A model generated the notes under the pieces. It ran no database searches and was not told the DNA's origin. It saw only the letters and a list, made by a program, of their open reading frames with translations. Shown here piece after piece: positions 15,894 to 24,873 of a stretch of DNA of 52,149 nucleotides. Location: positions 107,501-159,649 of the forward strand of contig NZ_CAUJAN010000005.1 in assembly GCF_963082495.1 (NCBI RefSeq), read 5' to 3'. The stretch is from Methanobrevibacter sp. V74 (lineage in GTDB: Archaea > Methanobacteriota > Methanobacteria > Methanobacteriales > Methanobacteriaceae). Within the stretch, counting starts at the first letter, position 1; each line of letters opens with the position of its first letter. Position numbers and translations under genes: made by a program.

Positions 15894-16541
15894 ATGATAA
15901 GTGATGAAGAAACTTTAAAATTAACTAGAAAGTTAGAAAATGCCAATAATATTGATATTAAAAAAACAATAGAAAAAGCTATAACGGCAGGTTATCTCGG
16001 TGAAGAACACTTTTACTGCACTGTCATTGAAGAAGGCGGCTTGACACATACCATTCCTGAAGTTTTAGGAAACAGATATAAATCACAACCCTTGGATAAC
16101 CTATATTTTGACATTATATCTAAAGCCCTTGATCTTGATGGAATTTATATTTCCTTAGGTTACTGTGCATCCAATTTAATTGTCCCAGATGAAGATTGTG
16201 CTGAAATAATAGAATATGATGATTATGACCTTGATGAAGATGAATATGAATATTTAATAGAATATGCTTTGATAACCGCAGATGGCGTTAAAAAGTTCAA
16301 GGTTTATGGAGAAGAAGGTATTGCTGGGCATGACCGCCTTGAAGATGTTGGACTTATAATAAACATTATTGATGGTGATTATAAAGCTTATTTTGCACTC
16401 AGGTCAACTGATCAATGCATGTCTAGTTTTAGAATCATGCCATTTAGAGAGGAATATCAAAAAGAACATCCGTTATCACTTAAAAATCCAATTAACAAAA
16501 TTTTAATTGAAATGATTGATGAATCTGTTGTTTTAAAATAG
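15894..16541 (+). CDS. Uncharacterised acidic protein
   Basis: A 215-residue protein from ATG 15894 (MISDEETLKLTRKLENANNI), two bases after the preceding small frame. An in-frame GTG nine bases upstream is a less likely start. There is no membrane segment or recognisable motif. A highly acidic segment (IIEYDDYDLDEDEYEYLIEY) sits near residue 105-125, and the remainder alternates helices and strands. It is the last gene of a plus-strand run starting with DUF2115 and converges with the acyl-CoA synthetase gene 13 bases further on. Confidence 0.55.
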   Translation: MISDEETLKLTRKLENANNIDIKKTIEKAITAGYLGEEHFYCTVIEEGGLTHTIPEVLGNRYKSQPLDNLYFDIISKALDLDGIYISLGYCASNLIVPDEDCAEIIEYDDYDLDEDEYEYLIEYALITADGVKKFKVYGEEGIAGHDRLEDVGLIINIIDGDYKAYFALRSTDQCMSSFRIMPFREEYQKEHPLSLKNPINKILIEMIDESVVLK

Positions 16542-16554
16542 ATTTGAATAATAA

Positions 16555-18024
16555 TTACTCTTTAAATATTTTTCTTAATTCTCTTCTAAGTAATTTCCAC
16601 CCATTCACTCTTGGAAGTTCGTCAAGTGCAAATATTTTTCTTGGAACTTTATATCGGGATAAGTTTTCACGAGCAAAATTAATTAAACCTTCATCATCAG
16701 CTTCCCCCTCCCATACAACAGCGGCTACTGGGAGTTCTCCTCTGTGACAATCATTTATGCTAAAAATAGCTATTTCTTTAACTTCAGGATATTTAATTAA
16801 TACTTCTTCAACTTCCGTTGGATAAATTTTCCATCCGCTCATTACAATCATATCTTTTTTACGATCGGTAATGAATAAACGATTATCTTCATCAAGGTAT
16901 CCAATATCTCCAGTTAAAAACCATCCATCTTCTAAAAATGAGGATTTAGTTTTTTCTTCATTTCCCCAGTATCCTTTTGCAATTGCAGGACCTCTAAGTG
17001 CAATTTCCCCTTGTTCATATTGTGGAAGGATTTTATCACTATTGTGTTCATCTACAATTTTAACTTCTGAAAAACAAACCGGATGACCTACACTTTCAAA
17101 TCTATCTGCTTCACGATAATCTTCAGGCCTAATGACAGTTCCTGTTCCTATTACTATTGTTTCAGATAATCCATAAGCATTTATAATTGGTACTGCATAA
17201 GTTTCATGGAAATCTTTCCAGATCTTTTTATGTAATGGCCCTCCACCTGAGATGATTTCACGAACAGTTTTTAACTCTTCACGTTTGTCCATTGTAGTTA
17301 AAGAGTGTATTACAGGAGGCATTCCAGTCAAAACTGTTACTTTTTCTTTTTTGCATAAATCAAGGTATTCGTCAATGTTAAATTGTTCCATTAAAATGTA
17401 ATATGCTGCGGCTCTTAAAGCGGCTATTGACCATGAAAGACCAACATGCGCCATCGGATAAATTCCCAAATAAACATCATCTTGTTTTAATGTTAATACG
17501 TCACATTCATTGTGAATTGCAGTAAAATAATTTCCATGAGTTAACATTGCACCTTTAGGTTGACCAGTAGTGCCTGAAGTGTATTGCAATTGGCATAAAT
17601 CATCCCAATCAGTATTTTCCGCTTCAAGCACATCACATTTTTTAAAATCACTTATGTTTTCCGGAACATATGTTGTTATATTAATCATATCCTTTGCTTT
17701 TTCATCAGTAATCATTAATTTGGCTTTAGAGTCACTTACAATATAGTTAAGTTCAGAAGTGGTGAAAATACGATTTGTTGGAATGGCAATAGCTCCAATT
17801 CTCCATATTGCAAATAATGAAAACAAGTATTTTTCTGAGTTATTTAAGTAAATTAAAACACGATCCCCTTTTTCGATTCCTGATTCTTTTAAATTCCTTC
17901 CAATTTCAGAAATTATTGATAATATTTCTCCTGAAGTGTATTTTTCACCACTTGTGGGGTTGTACAATACATTTTTATCCAGTCTTTTTGAGTTTGCATC
18001 CAAAAAAGTAGTAATGTTCAACAT
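16555..18024 (-). CDS. AMP-forming acyl-CoA synthetase/ligase
   Basis: A 489-residue adenylate-forming enzyme of the ANL superfamily. The P-loop motif LQYTSGTTGQPKGAML is near residue 148, the aromatic-region motif NAYGLSE near 283, GYWGNEEKTKSSF and WFLTGDIGYLDEDNRLFITD (with the hinge RKKDMI) near 350-390, and the catalytic Lys probably in RVNGWKLLRREL near 475. Such enzymes convert a carboxylic acid, ATP and CoA to acyl-CoA, AMP and pyrophosphate; the chain length cannot be read from sequence. Its ATG shares one base with the stop of the dehydrogenase gene (TAATG), so the two are translationally coupled. Confidence 0.85.
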   Translation of the reverse strand: MLNITTFLDANSKRLDKNVLYNPTSGEKYTSGEILSIISEIGRNLKESGIEKGDRVLIYLNNSEKYLFSLFAIWRIGAIAIPTNRIFTTSELNYIVSDSKAKLMITDEKAKDMINITTYVPENISDFKKCDVLEAENTDWDDLCQLQYTSGTTGQPKGAMLTHGNYFTAIHNECDVLTLKQDDVYLGIYPMAHVGLSWSIAALRAAAYYILMEQFNIDEYLDLCKKEKVTVLTGMPPVIHSLTTMDKREELKTVREIISGGGPLHKKIWKDFHETYAVPIINAYGLSETIVIGTGTVIRPEDYREADRFESVGHPVCFSEVKIVDEHNSDKILPQYEQGEIALRGPAIAKGYWGNEEKTKSSFLEDGWFLTGDIGYLDEDNRLFITDRKKDMIVMSGWKIYPTEVEEVLIKYPEVKEIAIFSINDCHRGELPVAAVVWEGEADDEGLINFARENLSRYKVPRKIFALDELPRVNGWKLLRRELRKIFKE

Positions 18025-19013
18025 TATGTCAGCTCCTTAACAATTGCTTTTGTTACATCCATTGTAGAAGAATCTCCACCTAAATCAGGAGTTCTAATTT
18101 TACAGTCTGACATTACTTTTTCAACGGCATGTTTTATGTTATTTGATATGTCCCATTCTCCTAAGTAATCAAGCATCATGGAAGCAGACAGTATCATTGA
18201 ACATGGATTTGCTATATTTTTTCCTGCAATATCTGGTGCGGAACCATGTACTGGTTCAAATAATCCATTATGATCTCCAATATTTCCAGAAGGTGCTAGA
18301 CCTAGTCCTCCAACAAGTCCTGCACCTTCATCAGACAATATATCTCCAAATAAGTTACTTGAAACAATTACGTCAAAATTTTGAGGTTGAGTTACCAAAT
18401 ACATCGCCATTGCATCAACATAGCAGTCTTCAGTTTTGATTTGCGGATACTCTTCAGCTATTTTATAGAAGGATTCCTTAAAAACGCCATCTGTTTTTTT
18501 AAGCACATTGCTTTTGTGAACACAGGTAACCTTTTTCTCTTCCCTTTTGATACATAAGTTAAATGCTACTTTTGAGATTCTCTCAGAAGCGTGTCTTGTA
18601 ATATGGCGTTCAGCAATCATTTTATTCTCATCACCGTATTCCACTTGTGAATATAATCCTTCTGTGTTTTCTCTTACAATAACAAAATCAATATCGTCGC
18701 ATATGCAATTAACACCCTTGTATGATTTTATAGGTCTTATATTTGCATATACGTTTAATGCTTTTCTCAAGTTTATAATAGGGCTCGGTTGTCCGGGTGT
18801 TGATGTTGATGCTCCAAATAGTACCGCATCACTTTTATTTGCTATTTTTATTGTTTCTTTAGGCAATGTTGTTCCTATTTTGTTAAAACACTCAAAACCT
18901 GCTTTTCCATATTTGAAACTGAATTCCAAATCTAATTTGTCAAGCAAGTATTCACATGAGCTCATAACTTCTTGACCTATTCCATCTCCACCAATTACTG
19001 CTATGTTATACAT
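18024..19013 (-). CDS. 3-isopropylmalate / homoisocitrate dehydrogenase family
   Basis: A 329-residue beta-decarboxylating dehydrogenase. It shows the N-terminal IGGDGIGQEV, the substrate-loop region VYANIRPIKSYKGV, FVIVRENTEGLYSQVEYGD near residue 110, the catalytic Lys in THE segment VTCVHKSNVLKKTDG, the metal-binding SSNLFGDILSDEGAG near 225 and the NAD motif LFEPVHGSAPDIAGKNIANP. Methanogens use such enzymes for leucine synthesis (LeuB) or for 2-oxosuberate in coenzyme B synthesis (AksF). The sequence looks somewhat closer to LeuB in my recollection, but the two cannot be separated here. It is coupled to the acyl-CoA synthetase gene downstream. Confidence 0.82.
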   Translation of the reverse strand: MYNIAVIGGDGIGQEVMSSCEYLLDKLDLEFSFKYGKAGFECFNKIGTTLPKETIKIANKSDAVLFGASTSTPGQPSPIINLRKALNVYANIRPIKSYKGVNCICDDIDFVIVRENTEGLYSQVEYGDENKMIAERHITRHASERISKVAFNLCIKREEKKVTCVHKSNVLKKTDGVFKESFYKIAEEYPQIKTEDCYVDAMAMYLVTQPQNFDVIVSSNLFGDILSDEGAGLVGGLGLAPSGNIGDHNGLFEPVHGSAPDIAGKNIANPCSMILSASMMLDYLGEWDISNNIKHAVEKVMSDCKIRTPDLGGDSSTMDVTKAIVKELT

Positions 19014-19182
19014 TTAACTCCCTTAAAATTTTTTGTATATTAATAATTTATATTTATAGTATTTATGCATTTATAAATTTTGTTCGTATAATATCGAAAT
19101 ACTTTTATACTATATGGAATATAAAGGATATTAATTACATGTAAAAAGTAGTTAAATATCTTATTGAAAAAGAGGGATAAAA

Positions 19183-19647
19183 ATGGAAAGAAGTATTGAC
19201 GATTTAATTCAATTATTAAATGATGATGACGAATTTGTTATTGAAGATGCAATGGGAGAATTAGAATTAAGAGCTGATGAAGCAGTTGACCCATTAATTG
19301 ATGCATTATCCAGTAGAAAAAAACAAATTAGATTAAATGCAGCAATATTGCTTGGTGCAATTAATAATTCTAAAGCAATTCCTGCTTTAATTGAAACTTT
19401 AAACGATAACAATAAATTGGTTAGAAGAGAAGCATCAACTTCACTTTCAAGAATGGGCGAACCGGCTGTTGATCCGTTAATTGAAATATTAAATGATGAA
19501 AATTGGAGAATAAGAGGAGCAGCTGCTTGGGCACTTGGAAACTTAGGCAATGAAAAAGCTATTCCTGCACTTGAAAAATTACTTGCTGATGAAAGTGGTT
19601 TTGTAAGGAAAGGAGCACAAAGTGCGATTGAATCAATAAATAAATAA
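19183..19647 (+). CDS. HEAT-repeat protein (PBS-lyase-like HEAT repeats)
   Basis: A 154-residue, entirely alpha-helical repeat protein. About five HEAT units of roughly 30 residues can be lined up by ADEAVDPLIDAL, NSKAIPALIETL, GEPAVDPLIEIL and NEKAIPALEKLL, each followed by a second helix with VRREAS or IRGAAAWALG. Such modules serve as protein-binding scaffolds, and some bacterial relatives act as bilin lyases, which is unlikely here. A GAGGGAT ribosome binding site lies seven bases before the ATG and a TATA-like TTTTATACTA is about 70 bases upstream. It is a single-gene unit, divergent from the dehydrogenase gene. Confidence 0.85.
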   Translation: MERSIDDLIQLLNDDDEFVIEDAMGELELRADEAVDPLIDALSSRKKQIRLNAAILLGAINNSKAIPALIETLNDNNKLVRREASTSLSRMGEPAVDPLIEILNDENWRIRGAAAWALGNLGNEKAIPALEKLLADESGFVRKGAQSAIESINK

Positions 19648-19668
19648 ATTTTTTATTTATTTTTTACT
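19634..19668 (+). terminator. AT-only hairpin with T-tract after the HEAT gene
   Basis: The end of the HEAT gene runs into AATAAATAAA, a T6 run, ATTTATTT and further Ts. The repeat is self-complementary and T-rich, consistent with archaeal oligo-T termination. The following spacer to 19854 shows no gene. Confidence 0.35.
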
Positions 19669-19854
19669 TTTCACTTGCATTTAATGGTTAATTTACAATT
19701 ATTTATTGAACATTGCCCTATTTATTTTTTTAATTTGAAAGGGATAACTAGATTAATTTATATTTCACCCATTTTGAACATTAAATGAACCGTTTATAAA
19801 TTAAAGACATCCCATATTCTATTAAAGCTCAAAAAATGAAAAAAAAAGAGAATG

Positions 19855-20421
19855 CTAAAAGAATAAATATCTTGGTGTTCTATCAAGATATTCTTTATAT
19901 TCTTCACCGTATTTTTCCAAACAAAAATGCTCCTCTTCAACAATAGTCCAATGCTGTATTACGCATCCGATTATTTTAAGTATTATTATTAAATATGAAG
20001 AACACATAATACCAACACCTATCCATATGAAAAAATCACTAATATACTGAGGATTTCTTGATATTTTATAAACTCCTTTTTGAACAGGTTTGCCCACAGG
20101 AGTGCTTGCATAATTAAATAAAGAAATTTCATAGATTATCATATTTAATATGAAAATAAATGCACCTAAATAAAACAATGAGGATTCATAATCCACAGGG
20201 ACAAAAAATGAATAAATTATTATCCCCCACCATGATAAGGTTATTATTGAAAATTTGAGGGAATTAATAACCTTATTATTATCTTTTGTATAATCTGATT
20301 TTGATCCTCCAAAAAAGCGTTTCCAGGACTCTTTAGGAAATTTTAAGTAGATTGCAAACATTCCTAAGAGATATATGGTGCTAAAGTACCATGCAGTATA
20401 AAAAATCATTCTTCCTCCCAA
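19855..20421 (-). CDS. Membrane methyltransferase, isoprenylcysteine carboxyl methyltransferase (ICMT/PEMT)-like
   Basis: A 188-residue protein with about five hydrophobic segments. The C-terminal third carries the family signature: GVYKISRNPQYISDFFIWIG near residue 120-140 and, after a last membrane span, EEEHFCLEKYGEEYKEYLDR then TPRYLFF. ICMT-like enzymes methylate membrane-embedded substrates with SAM; in prokaryotes the substrates are mostly unknown and may be lipids. The start overlaps the end of the ECF-type gene by 41 bases in another frame, which is a lot. A start further in is possible, but the hydrophobic first helix favours this one. Confidence 0.7.
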   Translation of the reverse strand: MGGRMIFYTAWYFSTIYLLGMFAIYLKFPKESWKRFFGGSKSDYTKDNNKVINSLKFSIITLSWWGIIIYSFFVPVDYESSLFYLGAFIFILNMIIYEISLFNYASTPVGKPVQKGVYKISRNPQYISDFFIWIGVGIMCSSYLIIILKIIGCVIQHWTIVEEEHFCLEKYGEEYKEYLDRTPRYLFF

Positions 20422-20959
20422 TTTTATGAAGTACTCCTGTTTTTAAAATTTTATCACTTAAAAATTTAGCAAGAGCTCCTCCCCAAATTGAACCACAGAC
20501 AAAAGAAATGGTGAAATAGTATATGAGAAGAGGAATCGATACAACTCCCAGACCGATTACAAAATAACGATTAATAGATCCTAAAATACCTACTATTCCC
20601 CCAATTAACATAATATACCATAATTTTAGATTATTGTATTTTTTTATGATAAACATTATTTCAATAGGTAAACCTAGCAATAATGCAAAATAAAGCATTA
20701 AAACTCCATATGGCGTGAATGGTATTTGGATTAAAAATATTATGACTGCTGCAAAAAGTGCAGATCCTTTTTTTCTAATTAAATATCCCACCATAACTAT
20801 GGGAAAATAATATGTTCCAGTTAAATATATGTCTAAAAATGGAAAATTCGTTGACCATCCTGCAAAATAAGTTAATGGAATGTATAAAACACCCAATGCA
20901 ATAGATAACATTGCTGTTATCATTATATCATGTGTTGACCACTTTTTATTTTTATTCAT
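20381..20959 (-). CDS. Probable ECF transporter S component (substrate-binding membrane subunit)
   Basis: Started at ATG 20959, five bases after GGTGAT, the product is 192 residues with five to six membrane segments (SIALGVLYIPLTYFAGWSTN; YYFPIVMVGYLIRKKGSALF; VLMLYFALLLGLPIEIMFII; GGIVGILGSINRYFVIGLGV). Size, Gly-rich helix starts and topology fit S components such as YkoE/ThiW-like vitamin-binding subunits of energy-coupling-factor transporters. No A or T component is in this window, so it would need a shared module elsewhere. It sits between the TetR regulator and the ICMT-like gene on one strand. The family call is moderate and the substrate is unknown. Confidence 0.6.
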   Translation of the reverse strand: MNKNKKWSTHDIMITAMLSIALGVLYIPLTYFAGWSTNFPFLDIYLTGTYYFPIVMVGYLIRKKGSALFAAVIIFLIQIPFTPYGVLMLYFALLLGLPIEIMFIIKKYNNLKLWYIMLIGGIVGILGSINRYFVIGLGVVSIPLLIYYFTISFVCGSIWGGALAKFLSDKILKTGVLHKIGRKNDFLYCMVL

Positions 20960-20973
20960 AAAATCACCAAGTA

Positions 20974-20985
20974 GACGATATCGTC
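20974..20985. promoter_or_regulatory. Perfect 12-bp palindrome upstream of the ECF-S gene
   Basis: GACGATATCGTC is a perfect palindrome lying 15 bases before the ATG of the ECF-type gene and just beyond its ribosome binding site. Its G+C content stands out in this AT-rich spacer. It could be an operator for the TetR protein encoded immediately upstream, or another regulator's site. Confidence 0.4.
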
Positions 20986-21038
20986 GGTTAATACTTATTA
21001 TGAATAATTTATTATTATAGTATTTAAATATTGGCATT

Positions 21039-21638
21039 TTAATAAAATTCTGAAAGAATACTTAATTGAAAAAATTCTTGAAGTAATTTATTGTTCTCTT
21101 CAAAAGACTCATTTTTATTAAAAATTGTTGAATATAACTTTATTGAATGAAAAATATCAGATAAAAAGCTGATTTTTTTCTTAAGGATTGCTTTGTCAAC
21201 CTCAAATAATGACAAATACAACTTATCAACTATAATGTCCAAATATTTTTTTTGAGTTTTTGAAGAAAATTCTTTAAATTTAGGATTGGACATAGCCTCT
21301 AGTAAAAACATTGGATATATCTTATTTTTTTCTTGAACATTATTAATAATCTCTAAAACGTTAAATACAAATGAATCTAAAATTTCCTTATTCGATCCTT
21401 TTAAATTTAAATTATTAATAAAATCAATGTTATTTTTAGTATCCTCTTCAAGAATCATTAAAAAAATATCTTCTTTATTATTAAAATAATAATAAAATCC
21501 TCCTTTAGAAAGAGAAGTTTCATTAATAATATCCTCCATTGTAGTGTTTGAATATCCTTTTTTTAAAAAAACTTTAAGAGCTGCATCCAATATCTCTTTA
21601 ATTCTTTCTTCAGAGGTTTTTCTAATAAAATCTGTCAA
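21039..21638 (-). CDS. TetR/AcrR-family transcriptional regulator
   Basis: A 199-residue TetR-family repressor. The N-terminal DNA-binding domain is textbook: SEERIKEILDAALKVFLKKG, then YSNTTMEDIINETSLSKGGF and YYYFNNKEDIF (residues about 8-57). The remainder is an all-helical ligand-binding and dimerisation domain with no recognisable ligand signature. It is first in a minus-strand set with the ECF-S-like and ICMT-like membrane proteins, which it probably controls. An inverted repeat 11 bases before its start is a candidate autoregulatory site. Confidence 0.88.
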   Translation of the reverse strand: MTDFIRKTSEERIKEILDAALKVFLKKGYSNTTMEDIINETSLSKGGFYYYFNNKEDIFLMILEEDTKNNIDFINNLNLKGSNKEILDSFVFNVLEIINNVQEKNKIYPMFLLEAMSNPKFKEFSSKTQKKYLDIIVDKLYLSLFEVDKAILKKKISFLSDIFHSIKLYSTIFNKNESFEENNKLLQEFFQLSILSEFY

Positions 21639-21648
21639 AAAACCACCA

Positions 21649-21668
21649 ATGATTATTTAGTTAATCAT
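21649..21668. promoter_or_regulatory. Inverted repeat upstream of tetR, candidate operator
   Basis: ATGATTA, a six-base spacer, then TAATCAT forms a 20-base inverted repeat 11 bases upstream of the TetR start codon. TetR proteins commonly bind such repeats next to their own gene. It is AT-rich, so chance is possible. Confidence 0.4.
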
Positions 21669-21697
21669 ATTATATCTTATTAAATATATTTAATAAA

Positions 21698-22688
21698 AAC
21701 CTTGTAGAAACCATATCAAAATTTATGGTAATATCGAATTTATTTAGTTGTTTTGTCTAAATAAGTCATATAAATTCTTTATTTTTAATTTTAACATGTT
21801 TTTCATTCATTATTATTTTTCACTTGAACATGTACTTAGCAAAAAAATTTTTCAAAAAATACTTAGATTTTGATTTTAGGCGATTTAATTACTTTAATTT
21901 TTTTTACACTTGAAATATAACTTACTATTATCCAAATAATGCGATAAATAACTATATATAGTAAAATGGAGAATATATATTAATATGTACAGAAAAATAA
22001 AATATTCTCCATATTATTATTTGAATTCAAGACAGTTAAACCTTTCGAATTTTGGACTTAAAATTAACAATGAAACTCAAGAAGAAAAACTATTTTCCAT
22101 TGCTAAACATGAAAAATATGCTGTTAAATTTTGTTGAATTGACCTATAACTATTCCAAATGGATTTTTCCAAAGTATTTCCTGTGATTACAGGCAATCAT
22201 TATGTAGAGGCAAATCACTAAAAAAGCTACATTAAAAACCAATATTGCAATCAATGTTGACACACGAATGATCCTAAATTACGCAGCAAATAAAAGTCCA
22301 AAACACGATACACAATTAACATTACCTTCAATTAGACAATTAATACCATACAAACCCCCATTACATACTAGCAGACAAAGCATATGATTCAGAAGAAATA
22401 AGAAAAATGCATAAAATGAAGAAGTAGGAACATTCGACCAAATACCATTAAAAAAAGGTGCGACAACAGGACATTATAGATTAAATAGCGCTACAATCTT
22501 CTGGCATGATGTCTATGCACGAAGAATGAATGTTGAAAGCGTAATTTCCGTGATAAAAAGAAGGATTTAATGGCGTTAATTTTAGTAGAAATACAAGACT
22601 ACAGAATAAAGAAACAAAACTCAAAGATGTATTATATAACATTTACAGAGCCATACAAGTTTTTTAGAAGAGGGGTTTCTACAAGGTT
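21698..22688. mobile_element. Decayed 991-bp insertion sequence with intact terminal inverted repeats
   Basis: A perfect 15-bp inverted repeat bounds this segment: AACCTTGTAGAAACC at 21698-21712 and its complement at 22674-22688. Between them is a fragmented transposase on the plus strand. The element occupies most of the 1.2-kb gap between tetR and argB. No target duplication can be fixed by eye. The rest of the gap (22689-22863) shows no gene. Confidence 0.8.
21985..22670 (+). pseudogene. IS4/IS5-type (DDE) transposase remnant
   Basis: An initial frame from ATG 21985 encodes 50 residues (MYRKIKYSPYYYLNSRQLNL) before a TGA at 22137. Further downstream, separated frames encode recognisable DDE transposase pieces: ILADKAYDSEEIRKM around 22360-22400 (the second catalytic Asp region), GHYRLNSATIFWHDVY around 22470-22515, and RRMNVESVISVIKRR around 22523-22568 (the conserved Glu region), then LKDVLYNIYRAIQ near the end. 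Stops and frame changes between them, plus missing sequence in the middle, show the gene is dead. The family is IS4/IS5-like by these motifs. Confidence 0.8.
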
Positions 22689-22844
22689 AAATTTTTAGTG
22701 CATATTGGGCAATATCCTTATTATATGGGAATTTTCATAATTTATAGGTTTAGAGAATTAATATTTTCAGTACTTTCATGAAGCAAGTAATGAATTTCAA
22801 TTTTAAATATCAATTAGTTTAAAACTCTTTAAAATTGATTTTCG

Positions 22845-22877
22845 CCATGATTTTAGTGGACAACTAAAAAATCATGG
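22845..22877 (-). terminator. Hairpin overlapping the argB stop codon
   Basis: CCATGATTTTAGT and ACTAAAAAATCATGG form an imperfect stem (two-base bulge) around a short loop. The last codons and TAG of argB lie in the right arm. It may act as a 3'-end or stabilising structure for the argB transcript. Confidence 0.3.
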
Positions 22878-23724
22878 TTCCTATACCATTTGTCGTGAAT
22901 ATTTCTAAAAGTAAAGAGTGTTTTTTTCGTCCATCAATAATATGGCAAGATTTGACGCCATTTTCAATAGCTTTTACACAAGTTTCTACTTTTGGAATCA
23001 TCCCACCACTAATAACTCCCTTTTCAATTAAATCCGGAACTTCTGAAATTTTAATTTTTCTAATTAATGAAGATGGGTCATTAGGATCTCTTAAAACCCC
23101 TGGAACATCAGTTAAAATAATCAACTTTTCAGCATTAACTGCACTTGCGACTTCGCCTGCTGCAGTATCTGCATTTAAATTAAGGCTTGTTCCATCTTTT
23201 GCAATGCCCACAGGAGAAATTACAGGAATATAATCATTATCTAAAAACATTTCAAGCAATTTAGAGTTAACTTCATCTACTTCCCCAACAAGACCTAAAT
23301 CAATAATTTCTTCATCTATTTTACTGGCTCCTTTCTTATGAGCATATATTAAACTTGAATCTTTTCCAGATAAACTAATTGCATCACCATCATGTTTAAT
23401 AAGTTCAGATACAATTTCTGTTGAAATTTTTCCAACTAACACCATTTCAATAATTTCCATGGTTTCTTCATCAGTTATTCTTAATCCTTTGATGAATTTT
23501 GGTTCTTTTCCTAATTTATCCATGGATCTTGAGATTTCTGGACCTCCGCCATGCACAATTAATGGTTTCATTCCAACATATTTAAGTAAAACAGTATCGC
23601 GAGCTGTGGAGGACTTTGCTTCATCATCTACCATTGCATGTCCGCCATATTTGATTAAAATTTTTTTATCATGAAATTTTTTAATATAAGGTAAAGCTTC
23701 GATTAAAACATCAATGTCCTTCAT
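22864..23724 (-). CDS. argB: Acetylglutamate kinase
   Basis: A 286-residue amino-acid kinase family enzyme that phosphorylates N-acetylglutamate in arginine synthesis. It shows the nucleotide-binding [14 protein letters not shown], the substrate loop [20 protein letters not shown] near residue 52-72, [20 protein letters not shown] near 175 and [19 protein letters not shown] near 198. Length is standard and the gene is intact. It is divergent from the iron-sulfur protein gene with a shared TATA region 62 bases long. Another arginine gene, argJ, is 9 kb away on the same strand. Confidence 0.96.
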   Translation of the reverse strand: MKDIDVLIEALPYIKKFHDKKILIKYGGHAMVDDEAKSSTARDTVLLKYVGMKPLIVHGGGPEISRSMDKLGKEPKFIKGLRITDEETMEIIEMVLVGKISTEIVSELIKHDGDAISLSGKDSSLIYAHKKGASKIDEEIIDLGLVGEVDEVNSKLLEMFLDNDYIPVISPVGIAKDGTSLNLNADTAAGEVASAVNAEKLIILTDVPGVLRDPNDPSSLIRKIKISEVPDLIEKGVISGGMIPKVETCVKAIENGVKSCHIIDGRKKHSLLLEIFTTNGIGTMIF

Positions 23725-23786
23725 TTTATCACTACATTAACTATTTAATTTAAAGGTTTATATATTTTTAAATTATATTCAGTATT
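23725..23786. promoter_or_regulatory. Shared divergent promoter for argB and the iron-sulfur protein gene
   Basis: The 62-base gap contains one TATA-like block, TTTATATATTTTTAAAT at 23757-23773, usable in both directions. For the plus gene it lies about 25 bases before the ATG, implying a leaderless mRNA. For argB it predicts a leader of about 10 bases containing GTGAT. Confidence 0.45.
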
Positions 23787-24464
23787 ATGTCTGAGCCCAA
23801 TAATATTCAAGAATATCTTATCCAATTAGGTGCAAGCAAAGTTGGTTTTGCTGATGTTAATGGATTAGCTAGCGAATTTATTGATTTGCCTAATGGAATA
23901 AGTATTGTTTTAAAATTGCCTAAAAAAACAATTGAATCAATTGAAGATGAAAATTATGAAAAATATTGGAAGTGTTTTCATAGCCAAATTGACAAATTAA
24001 CTGAAATTGCTCTTAAAGGGGAAGAATATATTAAAAATATTGGATATGATGCTTTTGCTCTAACAATGACACGCAACGAATGTGATATGAAAAAATTACT
24101 AAGTATCTTACCTTATAAAACCATTGCTACTAAATCTGGTCTTGGATGGATTGGAAGATCTGCACTTTTTGTAACTCCAGAATATGGTTCGGCAGTTGCT
24201 CTTGGAGCTATCTTAACTGATATGCCTTTAGAATTTGGAAAGGCAATTACTGACTCAGAATGTGATGATTGCACAAATTGTCAGGAAGCTTGCCCCGTCG
24301 GAGCAATAAATCCTCAAAAATGGAATGACAGATTAAGTCGCGACGATATAATTGATATTGAAAAATGCAGCAAGTATATTATGAATCAATTTAAGGCAGG
24401 TTCAGGCTGTACAAAATGTATGAGCGAATGTAAACTCACAAAAGAATATTTGAAAAAAGAATAG
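23787..24464 (+). CDS. Double-[4Fe-4S] protein, epoxyqueuosine reductase (QueG)-like
   Basis: A 225-residue protein whose C-terminal part has two cluster motifs: CDDCTNCQEACPVGAINPQK near residue 170-189 and CSKYI with GCTKCMSECK near 210. The central segment TIATKSGLGWIGRSALFVTP followed by YGSAVALGAILTDMPL matches QueG-like reductases. QueG needs cobalamin to reduce epoxyqueuosine in tRNA. Archaea generally make archaeosine instead, and methanogen relatives of this short length are of unknown function, so I assign only the fold. The stop codon lies within a hairpin facing the convergent 82-residue gene. Confidence 0.7.
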   Translation: MSEPNNIQEYLIQLGASKVGFADVNGLASEFIDLPNGISIVLKLPKKTIESIEDENYEKYWKCFHSQIDKLTEIALKGEEYIKNIGYDAFALTMTRNECDMKKLLSILPYKTIATKSGLGWIGRSALFVTPEYGSAVALGAILTDMPLEFGKAITDSECDDCTNCQEACPVGAINPQKWNDRLSRDDIIDIEKCSKYIMNQFKAGSGCTKCMSECKLTKEYLKKE

Positions 24465-24481
24465 AGGAAAAATACCTCTAT
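24461..24481. terminator. Bidirectional hairpin between convergent genes
   Basis: ATAGAGG (24461-24467) and CCTCTAT (24475-24481) pair around a seven-base A-rich loop. The stem spans the stop codons of both convergent genes, as at 5340-5361. Confidence 0.45.
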
Positions 24482-24726
24482 AATCCGCATTTGAATTTGA
24501 ATCTGTACTCTTGGTTTACAATTTCCATTCCTTCAAATGTCCCATTTAGTATATCAGCGACTTTTTGTAAGTCTTCTGCTGTAATTTGACTACCATTTGA
24601 GATAGGTGAGAAAAATGTAACCATATCATCAATTATAAGGTAGTTTAAAAGTCTTGTTTCGTCTTTTTGGTATTTTTCAACAATTGCCAAAATTTCTTCT
24701 TCAACAGATTTATCTAAATTAACCAT
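24478..24726 (-). CDS. Uncharacterised 82-residue protein
   Basis: A small soluble protein (MVNLDKSVEEEILAIVEKYQ, then RLLNYLIIDDMVTFFS, ending YRFKFKCGL) predicted as helix-helix-strand-helix-strand. The start follows TGATAAA-type sequence with a GGTGAT-like site. I do not recognise the family. It stands alone between the iron-sulfur gene and a 147-base spacer containing a slightly G+C-richer stretch (GGATGCGGCAC). Confidence 0.5.
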   Translation of the reverse strand: MVNLDKSVEEEILAIVEKYQKDETRLLNYLIIDDMVTFFSPISNGSQITAEDLQKVADILNGTFEGMEIVNQEYRFKFKCGL

Positions 24727-24873
24727 TTTATCACCTTAATTGTAAATTTATTTATAAAGTATTTAAATTTTTATAATTCTAAGGGAGTATAGTCAAAATA
24801 AGGATGCGGCACAAAATTTTAAAAATAACTTTAAATAAACTGATTATACCCTATTAAATTATCAACTCATAAT

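Noticed and set aside
23787-24464. Full epoxyqueuosine reductase QueG
   Set aside because: The length is well below that of bacterial QueG and archaea do not normally make queuosine, so only a QueG-like fold is claimed.
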